Shown here piece by piece: positions 23,788 to 32,002 of a stretch of 45,002 nt of DNA (its first letter is position 1; each line of letters begins with the position of its first letter). Made by a program: the position numbers and the translations under genes. This stretch comes from C7867-001 sp964415875 (lineage in GTDB: Bacteria; Patescibacteriota; Minisyncoccia; Phycocordibacterales; Phycocordibacteraceae): positions 1-45,002 of the forward strand of contig CAYQCB010000003.1 of NCBI GenBank assembly GCA_964415875.1, read 5' to 3'. The notes beneath the pieces are model-generated. The model was not told where the DNA came from. It ran no database searches and saw nothing but the letters and a program-made list of their open reading frames with translations.

Positions 23788-23938
23788 GAACGAGGGTACG
23801 TATCGTTGTAAGAAAACGATACGGCCCGAGTGGAAGTTCATCCGAACGAAAGGTTGTATCACTGCAAGCGTAAGATACGAGCCGAACGTCACGGAACTGC
23901 TCTAGACTACCACAAGCGTCACTGAAGCAAAAAAGAAA
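23788..23938. other. Non-coding, degenerate copies of the tRNA-Pro 5' end
   Basis: No gene seen. Two segments echo the tRNA-Pro start: acgatacggcccgagtgg around 23816-23833, preceded by a 9-bp hairpin cgtatcgtt/aacgatacg, and agatacgagccgaacg around 23875-23888, preceded by a weaker gtatc/gatac hairpin. Confidence 0.45.
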
Positions 23939-23939
23939 G

Positions 23940-23973
23940 CCGCCAAGAAGATGCAAGCAGCTCTCCTTGGCGG
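23940..23973 (-). terminator. Intrinsic terminator of the 83-aa gene
   Basis: On the minus strand ccgccaag pairs with cttggcgg and is followed by a T-rich run (ctttcttttttg), seven bases past the stop at 23980. Confidence 0.7.
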
Positions 23974-23979
23974 ATTGGG

Positions 23980-24231
23980 TCACTCTACGAGGGTCAGTGT
24001 CCTCGGTGATACTGAGTCGCGCAATACAACCCCGCTCGTCGTTGCGAGCGTTATTCGCTGAAACTGGTCAATACGATGAACTTTGAAAGTGCCCGGGCGA
24101 CCCTCAACTTGCACCAAAGAATCTACGTGTACTCCCTTTTCCTCCAACAGGATACGCATGGCACGAATATGTGCTTGTTGCCCGAACGCGGTTGAGCTTG
24201 TATGCCGGTGCGGAATAGCAAACGTGGTCAT
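23980..24231 (-). CDS. Small protein of unknown function
   Basis: An 83-residue basic protein with no TM helix. The middle (HIRAMRILLEEKGVHVDSLV, then VEGRPGTFKVHRIDQF, then TLATTSGVVLRDSV) looks like helix followed by beta strands, a plausible small RNA- or DNA-binding fold, but I recognise no family. Support comes from reasonable composition, an ATG and the well-placed terminator. It sits in the tRNA-rich, rearranged stretch. Confidence 0.5.
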   Translation of the reverse strand: MTTFAIPHRHTSSTAFGQQAHIRAMRILLEEKGVHVDSLVQVEGRPGTFKVHRIDQFQRITLATTSGVVLRDSVSPRTLTLVE

Positions 24232-24319
24232 TTTCTATTTCCCTTGTACATGAAGCCACTGAAAAAATACTGCAACGAGGAGACATTGTCAAAATGTGCG
24301 CTTTATAGGATGCGGGCCC

Positions 24320-24350
24320 GTGACCTTTCGCGAGCTTGTCCAGCACTTAG
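24320..24350 (-). repeat. Fragment resembling the tRNA-Val 3' half
   Basis: gtgacctttcgcg (24320-24332) is repeated inside the real gene at 24374-24386. Next to the tRNA, ccagcacttagt (24340-24351) pairs perfectly with actaagtgctgg on the other side. Confidence 0.6.
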
Positions 24351-24424
24351 TGTGCGATACAGGATTCGAACCTGTGACCTTTCGCGTGTGAAGCGAACGC
24401 TCTAACCAACTGAGCTAATCGCAC
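24351..24424 (-). tRNA. tRNA-Val(CAC)
   Basis: On the minus strand: acceptor GTGCGAT with ATCGCAC and A73; D-arm GCTC-AGTTGGTTA-GAGC; anticodon stem TTCGC/GCGAA around loop TTCACAC, giving anticodon CAC; T-arm ACAGG-TTCGAAT-CCTGT. 74 bases, CCA not encoded. The acceptor stem is prolonged by 12 further paired bases in the flanks, giving a 19-bp helix in the precursor. Confidence 0.95.
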
Positions 24425-24480
24425 ACTAAGTGCTGGATGAACGAACGCTCTAGCCAACTTGGCTTCGAGCGCGCAAAAGA
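24425..24480 (-). repeat. Fragment resembling the tRNA-Val 5' half
   Basis: After the flanking stem, gaacgaacgctctagccaac (from 24438) echoes gcgaacgctctaaccaactg inside the tRNA gene. With the fragment on the other side it brackets the intact tRNA-Val. No gene in this stretch. Confidence 0.55.
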
Positions 24481-24534
24481 ACGATATCAGATTTCATCAC
24501 AATTGGCACTTTCCACACGTGGTATCTTAATCCC

Positions 24535-25164
24535 ATGAGCGTGACGCGTCGCACAGTGGGAGTGGTGTTAATTATAATTGGAGTACTTGCGCTCGTGACA
24601 CCACTGACTCCGGGCTCCTGGCTTATTTTTATAGGAGCCGAGTTACTTGGTTTCGAACTTGTCTTTGCACGCAAAATCGTGGCGCGTTTTAACGCAAGTG
24701 GTGGTTTTTTCGCACCAGCATTCCTTTTCGCCCTACCTTTTGGTGCGGGAGCACTCGGGGCGTTTTACACGATTACGGCAGTGAATGGTTGGTATCTTGT
24801 TGCTGACAAGCCGTGGTGGACGCCACCAGCATATGTATTTGGTCCTGTGTGGACACTTCTGTACCTTCTGATGGGCATTGCGGCGGTACTAATTTGGCGC
24901 ACTAATAAGCCCGGCAAAAGCTTTTCGCTCGGCCTTTATGTTGCCCATCTTGCCGTGAACGCGCTTTGGCCCGTCATGTTTTTTGGTTTACAGGCGAGTG
25001 CCATGGCTCTTGCCGTCATCGTGGCCCTTTGGCTCATGATAGCCTGGCTCATTGTGTTGTTTGCAGAGCAATCGAAGTTCGCTGCGTGGCTGCTGGTGCC
25101 GTACCTAGCGTGGGTCACCTACGCAGCAACTCTTAACGCGGGTTTCCTGTTCCTGGTCAAGTAA
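24535..25164 (+). CDS. TspO/MBR protein with an N-terminal PGPGW-like membrane module
   Basis: Residues about 60-209 form the five-helix TspO/MBR (tryptophan-rich sensory protein, translocator) fold, which binds porphyrins and cholesterol-like ligands: VADKPWWTPPAYVFGPVWTL, then VAHLAVNALWPVMFFG, and PYLAWVTYAATLNAG near the end. TspO proteins are normally about 160 residues. Here some 50 extra residues precede it, with two hydrophobic helices and TPGSWLIFIGAELLGFEL, close to the PGPGW motif of small membrane proteins (TMEM/PGPGW type). The fusion lacks a visible break. Start ATG 24535 lies 6 bases after TATCTT. Confidence 0.85.
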   Translation: MSVTRRTVGVVLIIIGVLALVTPLTPGSWLIFIGAELLGFELVFARKIVARFNASGGFFAPAFLFALPFGAGALGAFYTITAVNGWYLVADKPWWTPPAYVFGPVWTLLYLLMGIAAVLIWRTNKPGKSFSLGLYVAHLAVNALWPVMFFGLQASAMALAVIVALWLMIAWLIVLFAEQSKFAAWLLVPYLAWVTYAATLNAGFLFLVK

Positions 25165-25190
25165 CAGGTGAACGCGTAGCGCACAGTTAG

Positions 25191-25218
25191 TTGACGTTTT
25201 TTAAATACTACGTATTAT
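25191..25218 (+). promoter_or_regulatory. Promoter of the 55-aa TM protein
   Basis: -35 TTGACG (25191-25196), 16-bp spacer, -10 TATTAT (25213-25218). Unlike most genes here it leaves a 5' leader, containing an aaaggagg ribosome site. Confidence 0.55.
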
Positions 25219-25248
25219 CAAATCTAGGTGCAGCAAAGGAGGGTAGCG

Positions 25249-25416
25249 ATGCTCTACGACGTCGTGGTGGCACTTGTCGTGGTTGTGGCGTTGGCAGTCG
25301 TCTTTCTACTCCTGCAGAGGGCCGACCGCCAGGATCGCGCTCGGATGGAACGTCTTTTTCCTTTCATCCGGGCGCCAAAACCGCGGTACAGGAACCGACG
25401 GAAAAGCATAGATTAA
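25249..25416 (+). CDS. Small single-TM protein
   Basis: 55 residues: one very hydrophobic helix (residues 4-24, Val/Leu/Ala only) followed by a strongly basic tail with RADRQDRARMERLFPFIR and a final Arg/Lys cluster. The ATG at 25249 is chosen over GTG 25228 because aaaggagg lies 5-6 bases before it. It has its own -35/-10 promoter and a strong terminator, so it is a genuine monocistronic gene. Function unknown. Confidence 0.65.
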   Translation: MLYDVVVALVVVVALAVVFLLLQRADRQDRARMERLFPFIRAPKPRYRNRRKSID

Positions 25417-25418
25417 CT

Positions 25419-25448
25419 GCGCCAGCAATCCGCTCGGATTGCTGGCGC
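25419..25448 (+). terminator. Intrinsic terminator
   Basis: 14-bp perfect stem gcgccagcaatccg with its complement, two-base loop, followed by tccattttttt. Confidence 0.9.
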
Positions 25449-25490
25449 TCCATTTTTTTGACCGTCTTTAAGCATGCGAGGTGGAAGAAT

Positions 25491-25536
25491 ATACACACAA
25501 CGGGCGCCTGCAAGTGCAGGCGCCCGTTGTGTGTAT
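25491..25536. repeat. 22-bp perfect stem-loop with 2-nt centre
   Basis: Left arm starts atacacacaacgggcgcctg; the right arm is its exact complement. It sits 16 bases past the stop of the SWIB gene (minus strand) and may terminate it, although no T-run follows on that strand. Confidence 0.6.
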
Positions 25537-25551
25537 GCTGTGTGCAAACGA

Positions 25552-25809
25552 CTACTTCATGTGCGGCGAGACGAGCTTTGTCATCTCAAACATGGTTACT
25601 TCATCCTTGCCGCCGAAAATCACCTTCAGCTTGTCATCAGCGAGGATATTTCGCTTATTTGCTGGGTTTTGCAAGTCATTTTTCTTAATGTATTCCCAAA
25701 GCTTCTTGACCACTTGAGAGCGGGGGAGAGGACCTTTGCCTACGACCGCTTCGAGTTCTGGTGAGAGCTCGAGAGGTTTTAGAAGTGCGGGATTAATTGC
25801 TTTTGGCAT
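25552..25809 (-). CDS. SWIB/MDM2-domain protein
   Basis: An 85-residue protein that is just a SWIB domain, the fold of the chromatin-remodelling BAF60 subunits and MDM2. Recognisable phrases: LSPELEAVVGKGPLPRSQVV, KKLWEYIKKNDLQNPANKRN, then ILADDKLKVIFGGKDEVTMF and the final EMTKLVSPHMK. Stand-alone SWIB proteins are known in Chlamydiae and various bacteria, where a DNA-associated role is suspected. TAAGAT on the minus strand (plus 25816-25821) ends 6 bases before the ATG. It is divergent from the ATP synthase operon. Confidence 0.92.
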   Translation of the reverse strand: MPKAINPALLKPLELSPELEAVVGKGPLPRSQVVKKLWEYIKKNDLQNPANKRNILADDKLKVIFGGKDEVTMFEMTKLVSPHMK

Positions 25810-25937
25810 ACGAGAATCTTATTTAGGTTATTACTAACGTCACCGCAACAGTATATAGCACATTTTTATTGAGAAGTGCCAATGAAGCTTCTCCTGTATA
25901 TTTCGCTTTTAGCACGCATTTGCTAGTATGAGAGCAC

Positions 25938-26684
25938 ATGCATCAGGGTATTGAGGTCGTACTGCGGGCGGAGCAATTAGGCTCCTTTTTTGGTTTGCCA
26001 ATCACAAACTCACTCGTCATGACGTGGGTCATTATGGCACTCCTTATTGGCGCAGCGTATTGGTTTCGTCGTTCTATCACTCTTGTGCCCGGTTCTCTGC
26101 AAGCCGGCATCGAGTGGCTTTTTGACGGGGCCCTCACCTACATGAGTGAAGTGCTCGAAAGCGAGTCTCTGGCTCGTCGCTTCTTTCCGCTCGTCGCAAC
26201 GATTTTCATTTTCATCATGGTTATCAACGAGTTTGAATTTTTCCCGGGCGTCGGCTCTATTGGCCTTGTGCGCGACGGTGTCTTTTTGCCCCTGCTGCGC
26301 ACGCCGACTACTGACCTGAACCTTACGCTCGCCCTTGCCGCCATTTCATTTTTTGTCATAGAAATCACCAGTATCGCTATTCTGGGCGGATTCAAGTACG
26401 CCGGTAAATATGTTAATCTACACTCGCCACTAGGGTTTGTGGTAGGGCTTATCGAGATCATCAGTAATCTAGGACGGCTTATCTCGTTCTCGTTTCGTTT
26501 GTTCGGTAATATTTTTGCGGGAGAAATTCTGGTGCTGGTAGCGGCGTATTTCCTCCCCTATTTTTTACCGGCTCCGCTGATGGGCTTCGAGATGTTTATC
26601 GGCGTCATACAGGCACTGGTCTTTGCGATGTTGACGCTATTCTTCATCAAGCTCGCTATCATGGATCCACACGAGGCGCACTAG
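25938..26684 (+). CDS. atpB: ATP synthase Fo subunit a
   Basis: The stator channel subunit that passes protons to the c-ring. 248 residues with five to six TM helices; the essential Arg is in the conserved helix ISFSFRLFGNIFAGEIL. C-terminal helix has the usual IQALVFAMLTLFFIKLA. First gene of the operon atpBEFHAGDC, with no atpI before it. TAGTAT (25924-25929) ends 8 bases before the ATG and is probably the operon promoter. Confidence 0.96.
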   Translation: MHQGIEVVLRAEQLGSFFGLPITNSLVMTWVIMALLIGAAYWFRRSITLVPGSLQAGIEWLFDGALTYMSEVLESESLARRFFPLVATIFIFIMVINEFEFFPGVGSIGLVRDGVFLPLLRTPTTDLNLTLALAAISFFVIEITSIAILGGFKYAGKYVNLHSPLGFVVGLIEIISNLGRLISFSFRLFGNIFAGEILVLVAAYFLPYFLPAPLMGFEMFIGVIQALVFAMLTLFFIKLAIMDPHEAH

Positions 26685-26751
26685 TGGCGCTTCGCGTGGC
26701 TCCGAGATACGGGGTGCAACGTTTTTACCAGGTTTAATTTCCACCAAGAGT

Positions 26752-26979
26752 ATGGATACAGAAGCAGCGCGATTGATCGGCATGGCTATTGCAGCCGGCC
26801 TCGGTGTTATTGGCCCGGGAATAGGTATCGGGCTTATTGGAGGGCGAGCTATGGATGCGATTGGACGAAATCCAGACGCTTCGGGCAAAATTGTCTCGAA
26901 CATGATCCTCGCCATAGTGTTTACGGAAGCACTCGGCATTTTGGCACTCGTTGTCGCCTTCATCATCAAGTTCGTCTAA
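26752..26979 (+). CDS. atpE: ATP synthase Fo subunit c
   Basis: 75 residues, two TM helices joined by the polar loop AIGRNPDA. The first helix has the Gly repeat GPGIGIGLIGG; the ion-binding carboxylate is Glu59 in FTEALGILALVVAF. Ala after the Glu and no Gln in the first helix argue for H+ rather than Na+ coupling. Confidence 0.95.
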   Translation: MDTEAARLIGMAIAAGLGVIGPGIGIGLIGGRAMDAIGRNPDASGKIVSNMILAIVFTEALGILALVVAFIIKFV

Positions 26980-26996
26980 AGAATCACATTCGTTCC

Positions 26997-27446
26997 ATGG
27001 ATCAACTGTTCGGCGCATTCGGAATAGATTGGAAACTGCTCATAGCACAAGCGGTCAACTTCGGTATTGTGCTCGTTGCGCTGTGGTACTTCTTGTACGC
27101 TCCGGTTATGAGGATGTTGGAAGAGCGCCGAAACGTAGTTGCTAAAGGAGTGTCAGATGCTGCAGAGGCACACGCGCAGTTGGCACAGGCAGGTCACGAA
27201 GTGGCGCAGCGCTTGGAGCACGCCGATACTGAGGCTCAGGAAATAACACAGAGGGCGAAGGAGGCAGCTGCCGAGACAAAAGCAAGACTGCTAAAAGAAG
27301 CTGAGGAGCGCGCCGCGCAGATTGCGAAGGATGCCGAAAAGCGCGCAGAGGAGCACTCGCAGCGCTTGCGTGCAGAAAGCGAGCGAGATATCGCTCGCTT
27401 GGCGATCTTGGCCACGGAGAAGCTAATGCACGCCAAACATGATTGA
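26997..27446 (+). CDS. atpF: ATP synthase subunit b
   Basis: Peripheral stalk subunit, 149 residues. N-terminal TM helix (about 12-34, ending LWYFLYAPVMRMLEERR), then a long Ala/Glu/Lys-rich coiled coil to the C-terminus. It overlaps the next gene by 8 bases. Confidence 0.93.
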   Translation: MDQLFGAFGIDWKLLIAQAVNFGIVLVALWYFLYAPVMRMLEERRNVVAKGVSDAAEAHAQLAQAGHEVAQRLEHADTEAQEITQRAKEAAAETKARLLKEAEERAAQIAKDAEKRAEEHSQRLRAESERDIARLAILATEKLMHAKHD

Positions 27447-27810
27447 CGGGTATGCTCGTTTTCTTGAAATGCTCTCGTCAACAGAAGACGAAGCTGTTGC
27501 CGAGTCTGCAGTTGAAAAACTTATTGTCCACTTGCGCAGCTCAGGGCGTATCGGACTTCTGCCGAAATTGTTGCGTGAGTTGAAGCGCGCACAGGCGAGG
27601 CGCAGCGTACTTGCGCCTCATGTCGAGGTTGCCGCAGCCAAAGACGCTGAGTTTGCACTACGCGAGGCAGCCAAGGCGGGTGTTGTCGCGAAGCACGCCA
27701 CCGTTAATCGCAGCCTCGTAAGCGGCTGGCGAGCACACTCGCAAGGGCTTCTGGTGGACCATTCCGCCAAGCGAGCACTTATCGATATTTATCAGAAAGT
27801 CACTGTGTAG
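27439..27810 (+). CDS. atpH: ATP synthase delta subunit, short form
   Basis: Position between b and alpha, and the C-terminal signature (VNRSLVSGWRAHSQGLLVDH and SAKRALIDIYQ), identify it as delta/OSCP, which links the peripheral stalk to the F1 head. At 123 residues it is well below the usual 175-180; the N-terminal six-helix domain that binds alpha appears much reduced. Confidence 0.83.
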   Translation: MIDGYARFLEMLSSTEDEAVAESAVEKLIVHLRSSGRIGLLPKLLRELKRAQARRSVLAPHVEVAAAKDAEFALREAAKAGVVAKHATVNRSLVSGWRAHSQGLLVDHSAKRALIDIYQKVTV

Positions 27811-27813
27811 CGT

Positions 27814-29373
27814 ATGCAAAGCATCATTCAAAAAATTGAAAAAGAAATCGAGTCTTGGAAGCCCGAGAGCGGAGCTGCCGAGACTGGTGTGGTGCGCGCG
27901 GCAGGTGACGGCATTGCTGAAATCGACGGGCTGCGTGGCGCGGTCTTGAGTGAGATGGTGCTTTTTGATCCCACGTTTGATCGAACGCTCTCGGAAGCCC
28001 TGAAAGACGAGTCGCCGCTCTACGGACTCGTACTGAACCTTGAAGAAGATGGTGTGCGCACGGTGGTGCTCGGAGATGCGACACGCGTGTATCAAGGCAT
28101 GCTGGTACGCCGTACGGGACGTCTGCTCTCCATTCCGGTGGGGGACTCTCTCGTGGGACGTGTTGTTAACCCTCTTGGTGAGCCGGTAGACAAAAAAGGT
28201 CCAACCGGAGCAAAGACTCAGAAGCCGATTGAGCGCGAAGCGTATGGCGTCATTGATCGTGCACCGGTGAATGTGCCGCTCCATACGGGCATTAAAGCCG
28301 TAGATGCCATGATTCCAATTGGTCGCGGACAGCGCGAACTTATCATTGGCGACCGCGGGACGGGGAAAACGAGCGTCGCCATTGACACCATCTTGAATCA
28401 GAAAAGTGAACCCGTTGAAAAGCGGCCTATTTGTATTTACGTAGCCATCGGTCAAAAGGAATCAAAGACTGCCAAACTCGTCGCTGAGCTCGAAGAGCGA
28501 GGCGCGATGGAGTACACGATTGTGGTCACCGCGCCGGCGTCTTCGCCGGCTGCACTGCAATTCCTCGCACCGTTTGCGGGCGCCACCATCGGCGAGCACT
28601 TCATGGAGCAAGGCAAAGACGCATTGGTGGTGTATGACGATCTGTCGAAACAGGCAGTAGCCTACCGCCAAATGTCGCTTCTGCTGCGCCGGCCGCCGGG
28701 TCGTGAAGCGTACCCGGGAGACATTTTCTATCTGCACTCCCGACTTCTTGAGCGTTCCGCCAAGCTTTCTCCGGAGAAAGGCGGAGGCTCGCTTACGGCA
28801 CTACCTATCATTGAAACTCAGGAAGGAGATGTTTCCGCCTACATTCCCACGAACGTCATCTCGATTACTGATGGTCAGATTTATCTCGAGGCCAATCTTT
28901 TCAACAAAGGACAGCGACCGGCAATTAACGTTGGCATCTCTGTGTCGCGCGTAGGTAGTGCGGCACAAACTAAGGCAATGAAGAAAGTGTCCGGGAAGAT
29001 AAAACTCGACCTCGCACAATTCCGCGAGCTTGAGGCATTTATGCAGTTTTCAAGCGATCTTGATCCCGATACGAAGAAGAGTATAGACGCTGGACGACGT
29101 ATGACGGCCATACTGAATCAAGGACGAGGAAGACCGTTGCCTTTTGAAATGGAGGCTGCGCTGATTTTTGCTGCTACAAACGGTTACTTCGACCAGGTCG
29201 CCCCAGACGACATTGGTGCTACTGAGGCAAAGCTGCAAGACTATCTCACTCGCGAAGCTGGTGGTCTCTTGATAGCCATACGCGAATCCAAGGAAATTCG
29301 AGAAGAAACAGACAAGTCACTGCGCGAGAAGCTGCAGGCATTTGTTGCATTGCACACACGCGCTACTACCTAA
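27814..29373 (+). CDS. atpA: ATP synthase subunit alpha
   Basis: 519-residue non-catalytic nucleotide-binding F1 subunit. Walker A GDRGTGKTSVAID at about residue 185; also VGRVVNPLGEPVDKKGP, ALVVYDDLSKQAVAYRQMSL, the signature PAINVGISVSRVGSAAQ, and the C-terminal helical domain. Begins three bases after atpH. Confidence 0.97.
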   Translation: MQSIIQKIEKEIESWKPESGAAETGVVRAAGDGIAEIDGLRGAVLSEMVLFDPTFDRTLSEALKDESPLYGLVLNLEEDGVRTVVLGDATRVYQGMLVRRTGRLLSIPVGDSLVGRVVNPLGEPVDKKGPTGAKTQKPIEREAYGVIDRAPVNVPLHTGIKAVDAMIPIGRGQRELIIGDRGTGKTSVAIDTILNQKSEPVEKRPICIYVAIGQKESKTAKLVAELEERGAMEYTIVVTAPASSPAALQFLAPFAGATIGEHFMEQGKDALVVYDDLSKQAVAYRQMSLLLRRPPGREAYPGDIFYLHSRLLERSAKLSPEKGGGSLTALPIIETQEGDVSAYIPTNVISITDGQIYLEANLFNKGQRPAINVGISVSRVGSAAQTKAMKKVSGKIKLDLAQFRELEAFMQFSSDLDPDTKKSIDAGRRMTAILNQGRGRPLPFEMEAALIFAATNGYFDQVAPDDIGATEAKLQDYLTREAGGLLIAIRESKEIREETDKSLREKLQAFVALHTRATT

Positions 29374-29376
29374 GGC

Positions 29377-30288
29377 ATGGCACTGAAGGATATCAAATCA
29401 AAAATAAGTGCGACGCGACGAACCAACAAGGTCACGCGCGCCATGGAAGCTGTCTCCGCAGTCAAAATGCGTAAGACACAGGAAACTGCGCTGGCTGGCC
29501 GCTCCTATGCTCGCGCGGCGCTCTCTATTCTCACGCGACTCTCTCAGAGTAGCGACCTTGCAGCACACCCGCTTCTTGAGACACGTGCGGTACGCAACAT
29601 TGCCCTCATTATCATCACGAGCGATAAGGGGCTCGCAGGCGCGTTGAATACGAGTGTCTTGAAAGCGGCAAATGAAGCACTCTTGCCGTATGCCAAAGAA
29701 ACGGTCACGGTGTACCCCATAGGCAAGAAGGGTGAGGACTTCTTCTCTCGTCGCGGCTACCATATGCCCAGAGCGTTTGAGAACAAGAACGACTTCATTG
29801 AACCAGCGCTTACGCAAGAACTCTCAGAGATAGTGACAGGTCAGTTTATTGAGGGCGCGTACGATGCGGTCTTCGTGGCGTATAGTAACTTCCGTTCAAC
29901 CTTCGAACAGGTGCCGACCGTGCACCAACTGTTACCGCTCTCCGTTGAACGATTGCAAGCATTGGTTAACGACATTGTGCCGCATAAGGGGCGCTTTAGC
30001 GACCTGCAACTGCCTCAGGCGGCTCCGGTGTACACAATCGAACCCAGCGCAGCTGACGTGCTTGGCATACTTATTCCGAGGCTTGTGGGCATATCGCTGT
30101 ATCACATGCTGCTCGAGTCAAAGGCGTCAGAGCACTCTGCACGCATGGTTGCCATGAAAAGCGCCAGCGACAAGTCAAAAGAAGTTGCACAAGCGCTCAC
30201 CCGCACGTATAACAAAGTGCGACAAGCGGCGATTACCCGAGAAGTGTCAGAGATTGTCAGTGGGAGAGAAGCATTAGCAGCGTCCTAA
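29377..30288 (+). CDS. atpG: ATP synthase subunit gamma
   Basis: Central rotor stalk, 303 residues. N- and C-terminal coiled-coil helices are clear: IKSKISATRRTNKVTRAMEA with SAVKMRK at the start, and ARMVAMKSASDKSKEVAQAL near the end. The Rossmann-like middle includes ITSDKGLAGALN. Confidence 0.95.
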   Translation: MALKDIKSKISATRRTNKVTRAMEAVSAVKMRKTQETALAGRSYARAALSILTRLSQSSDLAAHPLLETRAVRNIALIIITSDKGLAGALNTSVLKAANEALLPYAKETVTVYPIGKKGEDFFSRRGYHMPRAFENKNDFIEPALTQELSEIVTGQFIEGAYDAVFVAYSNFRSTFEQVPTVHQLLPLSVERLQALVNDIVPHKGRFSDLQLPQAAPVYTIEPSAADVLGILIPRLVGISLYHMLLESKASEHSARMVAMKSASDKSKEVAQALTRTYNKVRQAAITREVSEIVSGREALAAS

Positions 30289-30298
30289 GCATTACACT

Positions 30299-31678
30299 AT
30301 GTCCAGCATGAAAGGCTCCATCACAGAAATTATCGGCCCAGTCGTAGACGCTCACTTTGCTGAGGGACTGCCTGCTGTGGGCGATGCTCTCAAGATTGCA
30401 AAGACAGAAACGCATGGCGCCGTGGTGCTTGAAGTGGCGAGTCATCTGGGATTTGATCGGGTACGCGCAATCTCGCTGAATGAAACGGCTGGCGTAAGTC
30501 GTGGTGAAGAGGTTGTCTCTACTGGCGCACCACTCTCCGTACCGGTCGGAGAAGCCGCGCTTGGGCGCTTGTTTAACGTGCTTGGCGACACCATTGACGG
30601 TAAGACAGCTCTCCCCGCCAATACGCCGCGTCAGTCTATTCACCGCGCCCCGCCAACGTTTGACGAACAGACAACCAAGGCTGAAGTTTTTGAAACGGGC
30701 ATAAAAGCCATTGACCTTATCATTCCGTTTCTTAAAGGCGGCAAGGTGGGACTCTTTGGTGGCGCTGGAGTGGGCAAGACGGTGCTTATTCAAGAGCTCA
30801 TCCGTAACGTGGCCACAGAGCACGGCGGCTACTCAGTGTTTGCTGGGGTGGGGGAGCGCGTCCGTGAGGGAAACGACCTCTATCACGAAATGGAAGAGTC
30901 TGGAGTGCTCGCCAAAACTGCGCTTGTGTTCGGCCAAATGAATGAAGTGCCAGGAGCGCGTGCTCGCGTGGCGCTTACCGGACTCACGCAGGCTGAGTAT
31001 TTCCGCGACGAAGGCGGAAAGGACGTGCTTTTCTTCATGGATAATGTGTTTCGTTTTATTCAAGCGGGGTCAGAAGTGTCTTCACTCTTGGGTCGTGTGC
31101 CAAGCGCTGTGGGGTATCAACCGACTCTTGCTGAGGAAATGGGCGCCCTACAAGAGCGCATTACTTCGACAAAGAAAGGGTCAATTACCTCTGTGCAGGC
31201 AGTCTACGTGCCTGCCGACGACTTAACAGATCCGGCTCCGGCCACCACGTTTGCTCACCTCGACGGCACAGTGGTGCTCTCTCGCGAACTTGCCTCGCTC
31301 GGCATTTACCCCTCCATTGACCCGCTTGAGTCGTCTTCTGCTGCGCTCACGCCAGAGATTGCAGGCGAGGAACACTACCGTGTGGCAAACAAGGTGAAGC
31401 AGGTTCTGCAGCGATACAAAGACTTAAAAGACATTATTGCCATACTGGGCATGGATGAACTTTCTGAAGAAGATCGTCTTTCGGTCACGCGTGCGCGTAA
31501 ACTTGAGCGTTTTCTCTCGCAACCGTTCTTCGTTGCTGAGGTATTCACGGGCACTCCAGGGCAGTATGTCTCGCGTGAAGACACAGTACGCGGATTTGGT
31601 GAAATAGTTGACGGCAAACATGACGACAAGCCTGAAAGTGCCTTCTACATGAAGGGCACGATAGACCAGGTGCAATAA
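30299..31678 (+). CDS. atpD: ATP synthase subunit beta
   Basis: 459-residue catalytic F1 subunit. P-loop GGAGVGKTVLIQELI, catalytic Glu in AGVGERVREGNDL, Walker B VLFFMDNVFRFIQAGSEVS, and the DELSEED-type loop written as DELSEEDR. The phrase PSIDPLESSSAAL is the F1 signature region. Confidence 0.97.
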   Translation: MSSMKGSITEIIGPVVDAHFAEGLPAVGDALKIAKTETHGAVVLEVASHLGFDRVRAISLNETAGVSRGEEVVSTGAPLSVPVGEAALGRLFNVLGDTIDGKTALPANTPRQSIHRAPPTFDEQTTKAEVFETGIKAIDLIIPFLKGGKVGLFGGAGVGKTVLIQELIRNVATEHGGYSVFAGVGERVREGNDLYHEMEESGVLAKTALVFGQMNEVPGARARVALTGLTQAEYFRDEGGKDVLFFMDNVFRFIQAGSEVSSLLGRVPSAVGYQPTLAEEMGALQERITSTKKGSITSVQAVYVPADDLTDPAPATTFAHLDGTVVLSRELASLGIYPSIDPLESSSAALTPEIAGEEHYRVANKVKQVLQRYKDLKDIIAILGMDELSEEDRLSVTRARKLERFLSQPFFVAEVFTGTPGQYVSREDTVRGFGEIVDGKHDDKPESAFYMKGTIDQVQ

Positions 31679-31681
31679 CAC

Positions 31682-31927
31682 ATGCGCAGTTTCCACCTCA
31701 CATTAGCCAGAATCGGAGAAAACGTCTTTGACGGCGAGGTCTCGAGCGTTTCCTTGCCTGGCAGCGAAGGCGTATTTACCGTTCTTGCCGGTCACGAGGC
31801 ATTTGTATCGGAACTCACGACGGGCAGCGTTCGCGTGGCGAGCGAGACTGGCAAAACGGAGATTTTCGAGGTGAACGCTGGCGGTATTGCCGAGGTGTCG
31901 CACAACCAAGTTACTGTTTTGCTCTAA
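31682..31927 (+). CDS. atpC: ATP synthase epsilon subunit lacking the C-terminal helices
   Basis: 81 residues forming only the N-terminal beta-sandwich that binds gamma and the c-ring: FHLTLARIGENVFDGEVSSV, SLPGSEGVFTVLAGH and FEVNAGGIAEVSHNQVTVLL. The usual protein is about 135 residues and ends with two helices that inhibit ATP hydrolysis. These are absent here, and the stop is not followed by in-frame remnants. Confidence 0.92.
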   Translation: MRSFHLTLARIGENVFDGEVSSVSLPGSEGVFTVLAGHEAFVSELTTGSVRVASETGKTEIFEVNAGGIAEVSHNQVTVLL

Positions 31928-32002
31928 ATCGACGCGGCAAAACCGCGTTGTAGGTAAGCCATATTTGCAATCTTTCGGATGTATTTTGCAAATTAAAAAC
32001 TA

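Noticed and set aside
27658..28455. 265-aa minus-strand open frame opposite atpH and atpA
   Set aside because: Antisense shadow; crosses the atpH/atpA boundary and has no recognisable motif.
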